Below, one piece after another: positions 25,740 to 34,362 of a DNA stretch of 47,930 nt. The number at the start of each line of letters is the position of its first letter. Position 1 is the first letter of the stretch. Location of the stretch: the NCBI GenBank assembly GCA_002842755.1, contig PHDU01000023.1, forward strand, positions 1 through 47,930, written 5' to 3'. The DNA comes from Bacteroidetes bacterium HGW-Bacteroidetes-1 (GTDB taxonomy: Bacteria > Bacteroidota > Bacteroidia > Bacteroidales > F082). The notes beneath the pieces are model-generated. The model saw only the letters and a program-made list of their open reading frames with translations, made no database searches and had not been told where the DNA came from. Both the position numbers and the translations under genes were made by a program.

Positions 25740-27077
25740 TTACTCAGAATCAATCATTTGAACCAAAAGCATACTTTTCGTCTTTCGGGTAATAGAATAA
25801 TTTTGATTTATCCGGTGACCCATAACCCATAAGATATCATCATTTGAATTGCAAAGAAGCCACACACTCTCTTTCTGGTGTTGGGTGAGATGCAAGTCGT
25901 TGAAATAATCGCTTAACAATTTTGTTCCCTTCATTCCAAATGGAGCAAATCTGTCTTTTTTTTTCTTTTTCCTCAATGTGAGAGGAAATCTTATCTTTTC
26001 CATATCAAGCTGTGCACAATCCAATGATTTATCGGGTTTAAAGCAAGCATCTACCTCCACTTTTTGAAAAATCAGATGGACTGGAGAAAGTATTTTATCG
26101 TTGTCTTCAAAAATCTGATATTCCTTTTGCGAAGTTAATTTTTGTAAACTCTCAATTTCCAGACAATCTCTGTTGATAACGATCCGGTGGGTAGATGAAA
26201 AAAATATTTTTCCGGGCTGAGAATAAAGGCATTGATAGATTTCATGGATTGTAATACCTGAGAAACCAAAGCCCTTAAGACACTCAAAAAGAAGCGCTTC
26301 AACACTGGGGCTTTCCAAAAGGAAGCGTTTATCAATGCGATTTACCGCTCCTTCATGTTCCATTATGCGATCCACTTTTTCTTTTACTAACCACTCATAC
26401 AGTGCATGATTTTCAGTTAGAAAACTCATGCTTTTTAGCAAACCAGTATTTGCATTGTTGTGCATTGACGCATACACCGGTAGCAGCTCGTGCCGTATTT
26501 TATTCCTGAGATATTTGGTTTGGTTGTTTGAACTATCTTCCCTGAATGCCAATCCATTTTCACTGGCATAATTCAATATCTGATCGCGGGAAGCAAAAAG
26601 CAGAGGTCTGGCAAGCATACCATTCCGCCCTTTCATTCCTTTCAAACCCTGCAAACCTGAACCTCGGATGAGATTTATAAAAAAAGTTTCTTTTTGATCG
26701 TTCAAATGATGTCCTAAAGCAATTACATCATAACCATATTGACCGCATAATTCATTGAACCAATTATACCGTAAATCCCTGGCTGCCATCTGAATAGAAA
26801 TTTGACGCTTTTCTGCATACAATTGTGTTTCAAAGTGCTTAACATGTATATGCAATTGTAATTTAGCAGCTAAATCCCGAACAAAATCTTCTTCCTCATC
26901 GGCCTCCGCAGCCCGTAACTGAAAATTACAATGCGCTATTGAAGCATGATAACCAGCTTTTATAAGTAGTTGAAGCAACACGATGGAGTCCACTCCCCCA
27001 CTCACACCAACAAGAATGTTGTCGCTTTTAGAGAACAACTGCTGTTGAATGACAAACCTCTCAAATTCTTCTAACAT
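25740..27077 (-). CDS. tilS: tRNA(Ile)-lysidine synthase
   Basis: TilS converts C34 of the minor tRNA-Ile to lysidine using ATP and lysine, so that it reads AUA; it is essential in most bacteria. The PP-loop motif VGVSGGVDS is at 23-31, followed by the family motif IALGHHLNDQKETFFINLIRGSG and RPLLFASRDQILNYA. The C-terminal substrate-binding domain includes RFAPFGMKGTKLLSDYF. The length of 445 is normal. It has its own promoter box at 27106 and stands alone. Confidence 0.96.
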   Translation of the reverse strand: MLEEFERFVIQQQLFSKSDNILVGVSGGVDSIVLLQLLIKAGYHASIAHCNFQLRAAEADEEEDFVRDLAAKLQLHIHVKHFETQLYAEKRQISIQMAARDLRYNWFNELCGQYGYDVIALGHHLNDQKETFFINLIRGSGLQGLKGMKGRNGMLARPLLFASRDQILNYASENGLAFREDSSNNQTKYLRNKIRHELLPVYASMHNNANTGLLKSMSFLTENHALYEWLVKEKVDRIMEHEGAVNRIDKRFLLESPSVEALLFECLKGFGFSGITIHEIYQCLYSQPGKIFFSSTHRIVINRDCLEIESLQKLTSQKEYQIFEDNDKILSPVHLIFQKVEVDACFKPDKSLDCAQLDMEKIRFPLTLRKKKKKDRFAPFGMKGTKLLSDYFNDLHLTQHQKESVWLLCNSNDDILWVMGHRINQNYSITRKTKSMLLVQMIDSE

Positions 27078-27105
27078 AAACTATAAAAAGCAATTAGTCT
27101 TAAAC

Positions 27106-27113
27106 CAAAGATA
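27106..27113 (-). promoter_or_regulatory. -7 box for tilS (TATCTTTG)
   Basis: CAAAGATA on the + strand, an exact reverse match to TAnnTTTG, 28 bp before the start codon. Confidence 0.55.
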
Positions 27114-27206
27114 ACCTGATCAAAATTTACGGATAGAAAAAACAATTGTTTTCTTTACAATTCCTTTGCTGCAAACGGCAGAACTCATCCAATCATTCAC
27201 AATACG

Positions 27207-28607
27207 TTATAATTCAACTACTTCGCCAGACTCAGGTATTACCACATTTTTGAAACCGTCCTGTAAAAGCACTTTTTGATATGCCTCAGCTGCGGCATAC
27301 TCTCCGTGAACGAGAAATACTTTTTTCAATTTTGATTTATCCTGACATTGAAGATAATTTTTCATTTCATTATAATCTCCATGTCCGCTGAAAGAGTCAA
27401 TACTATATATTTTGGCCCTGATGTTATGTTTTACTCCAAAAATGGATATCTCTTCTTCTCCTCTAAGTATGCGTGCTCCCAAAGTAGAAGGTGCGCAATA
27501 ACCAACAGCCAGAACAGCATTATTCGGATTGCTGATATTGTTGGCAAGATGATGTTTAATTCTACCGGCTTCCATCATACCTGAAGCAGAAATAATTATA
27601 CAGGGTTCTTTTTTGTCATTAAGTTTCTTAGAATCTTCAACATTTTTTATATAATGAAGCGTGTTAAATCCAAATGGATCGGGATCATTTTCAAGCACCT
27701 CCTGCACATCATCGTTCATCGATTCAAGGTGCATCCTGAAAATGTCAGTAGCATTTACAGCCAAAGGACTATCAACATAAACTGGAATACGTGGCAATCT
27801 TCCCTGGTTATAAAAGTTATTCAAGACAAAAACTATTTCTTGCGCTCTTCCAATGGCAAAAGAGGGTATAATAAGTTTGCCCTTCTTCTCAACGCAGGTT
27901 TCCTTTACAATTCTCAATAATTCCTCCTCCGTATCCTGTTTATCCTGATGGAGACGATTGCCGTAGGTAGATTCAGTAATCAGATAGTCGCAATGTGGAA
28001 AAGCTATGGGTGGTCGCAGCAGGTAATGAGAAGGCCTCCCTATATCTCCGGTATATCCTAAACGTGTCATCATTCCAAACTCTTCAATTTCAATCGTCAC
28101 AACTGCACTTCCCAGCATATGACCTGTATTTGTAAATTTCACCTTTATATTATTATCGATATAAAACTTCCTGTTATAAGCCACACCAATAAATAACTCC
28201 ATGCAATTTATTGCATCATTCTTAGTATAGAGTGGATCAACAGGTGGCAATCCTTGTCTTGCTCTCTTTTTATTAAACCAAAGGGTATCATGTTCCTGAA
28301 TAAACCCACTATCGGATAGCATGATTGCACACAGATCACGTGTTGCATGCGTGCATATGACTGAACCTCTGAAACCGTTTTTGTAAAAATAAGGAATCAA
28401 GCCTGAGTGATCAATATGAGCATGCGTGAGAATAATGTGATCGATATCTGCTGGATTAATACCGGGATTGCGGTTCTGAGTATCCGTTTGAAGTCCTTTG
28501 CCCTGAAAAGCACCACAATCAAGGAGTAATTTCTTGCCGTATTTTGTTGTTATAAGATGTTTGCTACCAGTAACTTCACGTGCAGCTCCCAAAAATTGAA
28601 TTTTCAT
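27207..28607 (-). CDS. Metallo-beta-lactamase/beta-CASP RNA-processing-type hydrolase
   Basis: The N-terminal metallo-beta-lactamase domain has the zinc motif THAHIDHSG (His62, His64, Asp66, His67), a third ligand in NTGHMLGSA and Asp in YTGDIGR. The beta-CASP domain from about 240 contains the EIVFVLNNFY and IPVYVDSPLA blocks, and the RNA-specificity (RMMBL) end has ASGMMEAGRIKHHL and the final FLVHGE. This architecture matches the bacterial relatives of CPSF73/Ysh1, presumed RNA endonucleases or exonucleases. The length of 466 is typical. The in vivo substrate is unknown. It is a single gene. Confidence 0.93.
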   Translation of the reverse strand: MKIQFLGAAREVTGSKHLITTKYGKKLLLDCGAFQGKGLQTDTQNRNPGINPADIDHIILTHAHIDHSGLIPYFYKNGFRGSVICTHATRDLCAIMLSDSGFIQEHDTLWFNKKRARQGLPPVDPLYTKNDAINCMELFIGVAYNRKFYIDNNIKVKFTNTGHMLGSAVVTIEIEEFGMMTRLGYTGDIGRPSHYLLRPPIAFPHCDYLITESTYGNRLHQDKQDTEEELLRIVKETCVEKKGKLIIPSFAIGRAQEIVFVLNNFYNQGRLPRIPVYVDSPLAVNATDIFRMHLESMNDDVQEVLENDPDPFGFNTLHYIKNVEDSKKLNDKKEPCIIISASGMMEAGRIKHHLANNISNPNNAVLAVGYCAPSTLGARILRGEEEISIFGVKHNIRAKIYSIDSFSGHGDYNEMKNYLQCQDKSKLKKVFLVHGEYAAAEAYQKVLLQDGFKNVVIPESGEVVEL

Positions 28608-28973
28608 AATGTTTATTCTCTTGTCAAATATTGATTTCAGTAAACCATTGTAAAGGTAAAATTAATTACTCTGAAATGCTAAAAAATTGACAAACTAAAA
28701 TACCTTAACTGGTTAATAATTCATAAAAGATCCCCTCAATCAGAAAGAAAAAGGTGAAGTTAAAAAACTGCTTTTGCTTTGGTATTTTACACCATTAATA
28801 AACTGCTCTGTTTGAGGAAATTTTAAAAAATATTCTCTTTTTGATTAAAAAGATGAGTGCGAAATCCATTTTCTGGCAGTTTCAAATGAGAATTATGGAC
28901 AACAAAGAAAGCCTTCCATTGCTTTTTTAGTAAATTTGCAGGTTAAAATATTGATTCATTAATCCTTTACACC
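28608..28973. other. Intergenic stretch between divergent genes
   Basis: 366 bp of AT-rich sequence with no open frame of note, tRNA or hairpin. The only clear element is the -7 box of the following gene at 28931. Confidence 0.5.
28931..28938 (+). promoter_or_regulatory. -7 box for the T9SS beta-helix gene (TAAATTTG)
   Basis: Exact match to TAnnTTTG, 35 bp before ATG 28974. No good -33 element is seen. Confidence 0.6.
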
Positions 28974-31412
28974 ATGCAAACAAAACGTTTACTTTTTTCA
29001 ATTCTTTTTACATTTGGTTTATTTCAAGCACTTCAGGCTCAATACATCACACCTGGAAACAATCTTAGTCTGACCCTTGATCAGTTGGTAAGCAGCTCCG
29101 GAGGAGTTGTTGTGTTCAATGACGGAACCTATTTCATCAACAATACTTTAACGGTGTCTGCCACAGATACGCTTCGGATCAATGAACCAGCAACCATACG
29201 TACTGCCTCAGGAATACGATTGGAAGTTAATGGTACCATCATTTCCGATCCAACTTCAGGGCAGGTTCTTTTCAGCGCAATTGACACAACTTCAGCATCA
29301 ACCAATTTTAAAGGATTTCGATTTGATGACTCACCAGGGAATGTCTTTCGGAACACGATTGTCACGCATGGTGGCGGGTTACAGCTTATTTCTTCAGAAG
29401 TCCTCTTTGAGTTTTGTACTTTTAGAAAAAATGGTTCATCCAATGTTTCAGCAGTAATTACATACAGCTCCTGTAGCCCTGTTATCCAAAACTGTGAATT
29501 TTTTGAAAACGCACGTTCAGCCATTGGATCGGGAGCCAATGTTTCAGGATCTCCACACATACTGTACAATTCAATAATTAACAACACTACCGACAATTCA
29601 AACCGGCCACAAATTAACATTGGGCCCGGAGCTACCGACACGCTTTATATCATTGGTAACTATATTGAAGGTTTTTACAATAATGCCGGCGGAATTGGAC
29701 TGAGTAATTTGTTGTCAACCGGCAATACAAAAGCAGTTGTGAAAGACAATTATGTTGTAAATAACCGGTATGGATATGCACAGATTGGAAGTAACATCAG
29801 CAGTGTAATTACCGACAATGTTTTTCTGGATAATAACATACAGGACCAACCCAATCTGGGTGGAAGTGGAATCAACTTTCAGGCATCAGGTACCGGAAAC
29901 ACCGCCATAGTCAGGAGAAATATTATCTCAGGTAATCTCTGGGGAATTACTATCCAGGGCGTTGCTCAGCCTAATCTGGGAACTGCAGGCGATTCTGGCG
30001 GCAATGTATTCTATGAAAACGGCAATACAGGTGCTATTTATGCCTTATACAACAATACAGCACTTCCAGTTGATGCCATCGGAAATTATTGGGGAACCAA
30101 CGATCCGATAGAAGCTGAGAACTTTATTTTCCACCAAACGGATCAGGCAAGTCTTGGATTGGTTTCTTATTTACCCATTCTAATACTCGAACCTCTCATT
30201 CAAAGTTTTGGATTTCTTGTGTCTGACAACCCTTCATTTGCGACAGATGTTTTCGGAACAATTGACCAGCAAAACCACACGATTGAAATCATTTTACCAG
30301 CCGGAACCGAAGTTACTTCTTTGATTCCGCAAATAGGATTGTCACTTGGTGTAATAACAAATCCTGAAGGTGGCATCGAAACAGATTTTTCTGCACCCGT
30401 TTCTTACGATGTAATTACACCCCATGGTGAAAATACTACCTATATTGTTAACGTGACGGTTGAGGCACTTACCTTTACTGTTTCTTTTAATATCACCAGC
30501 ATTGAAGGTCTTCCAGTGAGTGATGCAAGTATTTTGTTCAATGGCACCAATTACCCTGCAGGCGTTTATGTTTTTGAAAATCTGTTAGCAGGAACCTATT
30601 CTTACGAAGTGGCTCATCCGTTGTATAATTCTGCTTCCGGAATCATTGAAGTAATTGACCAGAATATCAGTATTGATGTCGCTTTGATTCCATTGAGTTA
30701 CAGCATAACTTTTGAAGTAACTGACAACAATGGAAATGATATTTCAGATGCATCCATTACGTTTGACGGGACGACTTATCCAGCTGGTATTTATCTTTTT
30801 GAGAATGTTCTTCCGGGGATGTATAACTATTCAGTAAGTCGCAGCGGTTATGCCACTTATGATGGTTCTGTAACCATAATCGATCAGAATATCACAGTTG
30901 ATGTTGTGATACAGATGCTGGTTTATAATCTTACGTTTACTATTATTGATGACTCAGGAAATCCTCTCGAAGCTGCTGAAGTGATCCTTCAAAATGTAGG
31001 ATCACAATCCACTGATGTATCAGGCATTGTGATTTTTGATGAACTGTTATCTGGCAACTATACTTATGATGTAAGTAAATCAGGTTATTTGGCAGTTAAC
31101 GGAACAGCTCAAATTGTTGATGCCAATGTGAACATTACTGTCATTCTACAAATCATTTCCTCTTTGGATGATAATATATTCAGTAATATCAGACTATTTC
31201 CAAACCCGACCTCGGATTACATTATACTACAGGGACTTCCAGAAGGCGTTAACCGTATCAGGATCGTTGAATTGAATGGGAAAAACCTGATCCAGCTTTT
31301 AAAACCTGAAAGTGGAAAACGCATTGCATTGACAGGATTACCGACTGGGAGTTATTTCATTGTAATAGAACATAATAATGCTGAAAAGGCAATTCTTTTT
31401 CAAAAGCAGTAA
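28974..31412 (+). CDS. Secreted beta-helix protein with T9SS sorting domain
   Basis: The Sec signal is MQTKRLLFSILFTFGLFQALQAQ. Residues of about 30-400 form short Asn/Gly-rich beta-helix turns, with right-handed parallel beta-helix repeats such as NNRYGYAQIGSNISSVITDN. About 405-498 is a DUF5018-like beta domain. Three tandem 75-residue domains begin at residues 499, 574 and 649; they share SDASI-x-F-x-GT-x-YPAG and resemble carboxypeptidase regulatory or PEGA-like modules. The last ~75 residues are a type A T9SS C-terminal domain (LFPNPTSDYIILQG ... GLPTGSYFIVI). The protein should cross the outer membrane by T9SS. Beta-helix proteins often bind or cut polysaccharides, but no catalytic motif is evident here. 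Confidence 0.93.
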   Translation: MQTKRLLFSILFTFGLFQALQAQYITPGNNLSLTLDQLVSSSGGVVVFNDGTYFINNTLTVSATDTLRINEPATIRTASGIRLEVNGTIISDPTSGQVLFSAIDTTSASTNFKGFRFDDSPGNVFRNTIVTHGGGLQLISSEVLFEFCTFRKNGSSNVSAVITYSSCSPVIQNCEFFENARSAIGSGANVSGSPHILYNSIINNTTDNSNRPQINIGPGATDTLYIIGNYIEGFYNNAGGIGLSNLLSTGNTKAVVKDNYVVNNRYGYAQIGSNISSVITDNVFLDNNIQDQPNLGGSGINFQASGTGNTAIVRRNIISGNLWGITIQGVAQPNLGTAGDSGGNVFYENGNTGAIYALYNNTALPVDAIGNYWGTNDPIEAENFIFHQTDQASLGLVSYLPILILEPLIQSFGFLVSDNPSFATDVFGTIDQQNHTIEIILPAGTEVTSLIPQIGLSLGVITNPEGGIETDFSAPVSYDVITPHGENTTYIVNVTVEALTFTVSFNITSIEGLPVSDASILFNGTNYPAGVYVFENLLAGTYSYEVAHPLYNSASGIIEVIDQNISIDVALIPLSYSITFEVTDNNGNDISDASITFDGTTYPAGIYLFENVLPGMYNYSVSRSGYATYDGSVTIIDQNITVDVVIQMLVYNLTFTIIDDSGNPLEAAEVILQNVGSQSTDVSGIVIFDELLSGNYTYDVSKSGYLAVNGTAQIVDANVNITVILQIISSLDDNIFSNIRLFPNPTSDYIILQGLPEGVNRIRIVELNGKNLIQLLKPESGKRIALTGLPTGSYFIVIEHNNAEKAILFQKQ

Positions 31413-31440
31413 TGCGGCAAAAATTAATTTAACAGGTATG

Positions 31441-31473
31441 ATAAACGCTCTGAAAAACCTTCAGAGCGTTTAT
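31441..31473. terminator. Bidirectional terminator, perfect 13-bp stem
   Basis: ATAAACGCTCTGA (31441-31453) and its exact complement (31461-31473) enclose a 7-nt loop. It lies between the convergent T9SS gene and the beta-mannosidase gene and overlaps the stop codon of the latter. Confidence 0.9.
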
Positions 31474-34097
31474 TCTTTCAGGTTATTGAGCATCATCAGC
31501 TCAAACTTTATGTTTTTCATCTCTAATTCTTTCGAAGGATAAAAGTTAATGACACGCTGCTCACCTGGAATAAGATCAAAAAAATTATCTTCAAAAACAC
31601 CATCTTCATCGTTGCTGGTAACCATCAGGTTCTTAATCAGGACATGGCTATTGAGCACGAGTTCAACCCGATTGTTTTTTGGCAAAATATGCATCCTGAC
31701 TCCCTCTTTCAAAAGCTGAAGGTTTTTTGGGCTTACAAAATAATAGATCTTTTGTGCCATTTGTTGATCTCTCAGCATGATCCGGCAATGAAGGAAAACA
31801 GTGGCAGGGTCAATATTACTTAATAATTCCTTCAGGCTAATTACCTTTACAGCAAGGCTTTCTGTTGCACCAATTAAGACTGGCTCGGTGTAGGAATGCA
31901 AAACACTTCCATCCATTGATTTCAAATCAATTTCAAGCCGAGCAGAAATCGGCGCTTTATTATCATTAACAACATAAAGATGAATAGTGTTGTTTTGCCT
32001 GTGTACCGACATGGTTAAAGGGGCATACACTTCCTTCAAGTGGTAATGCAAAGCCTTCCATCTGCCAAAATAATCAATAGAAGACCAGGATGTAGCAGGC
32101 CATGAATCGTTCAATTGCCAATAAAGCGTGCCCATGGTAACCGGTTGGTTTCGATGATGGGCTTCTATGGCTTTGCAAACACCAAAAGATTGCAGCAACT
32201 GACTAACGTATACATATTCATCCAACTTTTCTGGAACAGGAAAATCGCGTTCCATGTATTTTCTTATCAATTGTGTCCCTCTTGGGTGCTTTTGATGCGC
32301 TTCTAAAACTGCAGATCCGACATACCAGTCATCTGATTTTGAAAACTGTTTTATGGTAGCCATTGATGGCATTGCCTGAAAACCATACTCACTATTGAAA
32401 CGTCCCACTTTTTTTTCATACATCCCGAATGGCTCTTCTCCCCACCATACGCCCCAGTAATGCACATCGCCCTGCGTAAGGCTTTCGGGGCGACCCCAAC
32501 CTTTGGAAGGAGAACTAGGCCAATAGGAGCGGATTGAATCATATTGCTGCACCAATTCAGGCAAAACCTCTTCGAATAATTCTAGATACCCTTCCCAAAG
32601 GGCTTGCTCTTCCGATTTCGACCAATTCAATGACTTTTGCCAGCCCCAGTTATGAAATCCCTCTGAAATCTCATTGTTTCCACACCATAATGCCAATGAT
32701 GGATGATTCCTTAATAGCTTAATTTGTTCAGTGGCCTCAAGCTTTACATTTTTCTTAAAATCATCATCAAAGGGGTACATGCTTCCGGCAAACATAAAAT
32801 CCTGCCAAACAAGCAGACCCAGACTATCACACAATTTGTAAAACGTATCATCGGGATAGATACCCCCTCCCCAAACACGAATCATATTCATGTGCACTTT
32901 GGCCGCATCAATGAGAAGTTTTCTGGTTTTGTCCACTGGAATCTTTACAGGAAAATTATCTTCCGGAACATAATTGACACCTTTCATAAAGACAGGAATA
33001 CCATTTACTTTAAAATAAAAAGAAGTCCCCGTTTCATCTTTATCAGTAACAAGTTTTACAGACCGCAACCCTGTTTGCATCTTTTTTTCATCCAGAAGTA
33101 CCGAACCATCAAAAAGCCGAAGATCAAAAGCGTATAAATGTTGTTTCCCCATTTCGTTGGGCCACCACAATTCTGGATTATTCATCTGAAAAGGTATCTT
33201 AATCCTGTTAAGGCCGGGCTTTAAAGCTACATAATTGTCAATGATAATAAATCCGCTATGATTTAGTTCAAGTTTATAAGATCGTGTAGAAGAGCTATAA
33301 ATCTCAAGATCAAGTTCCAAAAGCGCTTTGCTGCTATCCACTTCCATTTGGTGAATAGTAGGATACTCTATGCGGGCTTTACTCCATGCACGTAGTTGGA
33401 TAGATTTCCATATACCCATCGTTACATACCTTGGAGCCCAGTCCCAACCAAATTGGTAGGGTGCTTTTCGGGTATAGGCTCTTTCTTCCGGCAGTTTCAA
33501 ATTTTTTAATTTTGCGAGATACTGGTTAACACTGTCAGCTGGAAAAAACCTGATTTTTATTTCGTTCCCGCCTGTCTTTAACTGCTCCTTTACCTCTTTT
33601 ATGTAGGAACGAAACATATTATCTGCCTTTAGAAGTAGTTTTCCATTCAAAAAAACATGCGCATAAGTATCAAGTCCTTCAAAAACAAGCTCGATACTTT
33701 CTTTTCTAAACAATTCAGGATCAGGACTGAAAGTCAATGTGTATTCCCACTCCTTTTCCCCGATCCATTGTAAAGAAGACTCATTCTCTCCAAAATAAAA
33801 ATCCTCAATAAAGTCCGCATCAAGAAGGTCTTTATGCACCAAACCAGGCACCTTCGCTGGAATGGGTTTAAGCAAAGGATCACCGTAAAGCATCCAACCA
33901 TCGTTCAACGATTGAAAAAGCGGTTTTTTTTCAGAAGCACAGGAAAACAACATCACTACCAGGATTGCAGCTTTCAACAAGGACAAAAAAGTCACATTGC
34001 TGATTGCTGCTTTCTTTAATAGCATAAGCATATCTCTTCCTTTACTAAAAAGCAATTCCATAATACTATGTGCCTTATCAATTGTTTGCCCTGTCAT
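31470..34097 (-). CDS. Beta-mannosidase, GH2 family, lipoprotein
   Basis: This enzyme hydrolyses beta-linked mannose from oligosaccharides. In order it has a jelly-roll sugar-binding domain (LNDGWMLYG ... LVFEGLDTYAHVFLNGKLL), an immunoglobulin-like domain and a TIM barrel. The acid/base is Glu476 (WCGNNEISEG) and the nucleophile Glu570 (FNSEYGFQ), both with the mannosidase-type context. Its hydrophobic signal ends in MLFSCAS, a lipobox, so it is lipid-anchored. The start is uncertain: ATG 34097 fits the promoter box at 34137, but ATG 34031 or 34025 would give a more usual signal length. No SusC/SusD pair is nearby, so it is not in a typical polysaccharide-utilisation locus. Confidence 0.92.
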   Translation of the reverse strand: MTGQTIDKAHSIMELLFSKGRDMLMLLKKAAISNVTFLSLLKAAILVVMLFSCASEKKPLFQSLNDGWMLYGDPLLKPIPAKVPGLVHKDLLDADFIEDFYFGENESSLQWIGEKEWEYTLTFSPDPELFRKESIELVFEGLDTYAHVFLNGKLLLKADNMFRSYIKEVKEQLKTGGNEIKIRFFPADSVNQYLAKLKNLKLPEERAYTRKAPYQFGWDWAPRYVTMGIWKSIQLRAWSKARIEYPTIHQMEVDSSKALLELDLEIYSSSTRSYKLELNHSGFIIIDNYVALKPGLNRIKIPFQMNNPELWWPNEMGKQHLYAFDLRLFDGSVLLDEKKMQTGLRSVKLVTDKDETGTSFYFKVNGIPVFMKGVNYVPEDNFPVKIPVDKTRKLLIDAAKVHMNMIRVWGGGIYPDDTFYKLCDSLGLLVWQDFMFAGSMYPFDDDFKKNVKLEATEQIKLLRNHPSLALWCGNNEISEGFHNWGWQKSLNWSKSEEQALWEGYLELFEEVLPELVQQYDSIRSYWPSSPSKGWGRPESLTQGDVHYWGVWWGEEPFGMYEKKVGRFNSEYGFQAMPSMATIKQFSKSDDWYVGSAVLEAHQKHPRGTQLIRKYMERDFPVPEKLDEYVYVSQLLQSFGVCKAIEAHHRNQPVTMGTLYWQLNDSWPATSWSSIDYFGRWKALHYHLKEVYAPLTMSVHRQNNTIHLYVVNDNKAPISARLEIDLKSMDGSVLHSYTEPVLIGATESLAVKVISLKELLSNIDPATVFLHCRIMLRDQQMAQKIYYFVSPKNLQLLKEGVRMHILPKNNRVELVLNSHVLIKNLMVTSNDEDGVFEDNFFDLIPGEQRVINFYPSKELEMKNIKFELMMLNNLKE

Positions 34098-34136
34098 GAT
34101 ACATTAAAAGTTGTTTCTATCTTTTGATGACCCTAC

Positions 34137-34144
34137 AAATGTAA
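34137..34144 (-). promoter_or_regulatory. -7 box for the beta-mannosidase gene (TACATTTG)
   Basis: CAAATGTA on the + strand, an exact reverse match to TAnnTTTG, 39 bp before ATG 34097. Confidence 0.5.
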
Positions 34145-34310
34145 TAGCACGAAGCTTAATATCCAAATTCAAAATTATCCTGTTCTTTCCAACCTTTAAC
34201 TCCTGTGAAACAATTGTTTGATCAAGTTTGGAAAATTAGTTTTATAAATTAGAGTTCTACATATAAAAACTCATTAATGCGCTACAATTGTTCATATACA
34301 ATTTAACTGT

Positions 34311-34345
34311 TTTGGATCAAAGCTCACTTAGACTTTGTAAATTTG
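34311..34345 (+). promoter_or_regulatory. Promoter for mutS2 (-33 TTTG, -7 TAAATTTG)
   Basis: TTTG (34311-34314) and TAAATTTG (34338-34345) are separated by 23 bp. Only 17 bp lie between the -7 box and the GTG start, so the transcript leader should be very short. Confidence 0.65.
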
Positions 34346-34362
34346 CAATCTAATTTGAAAGC

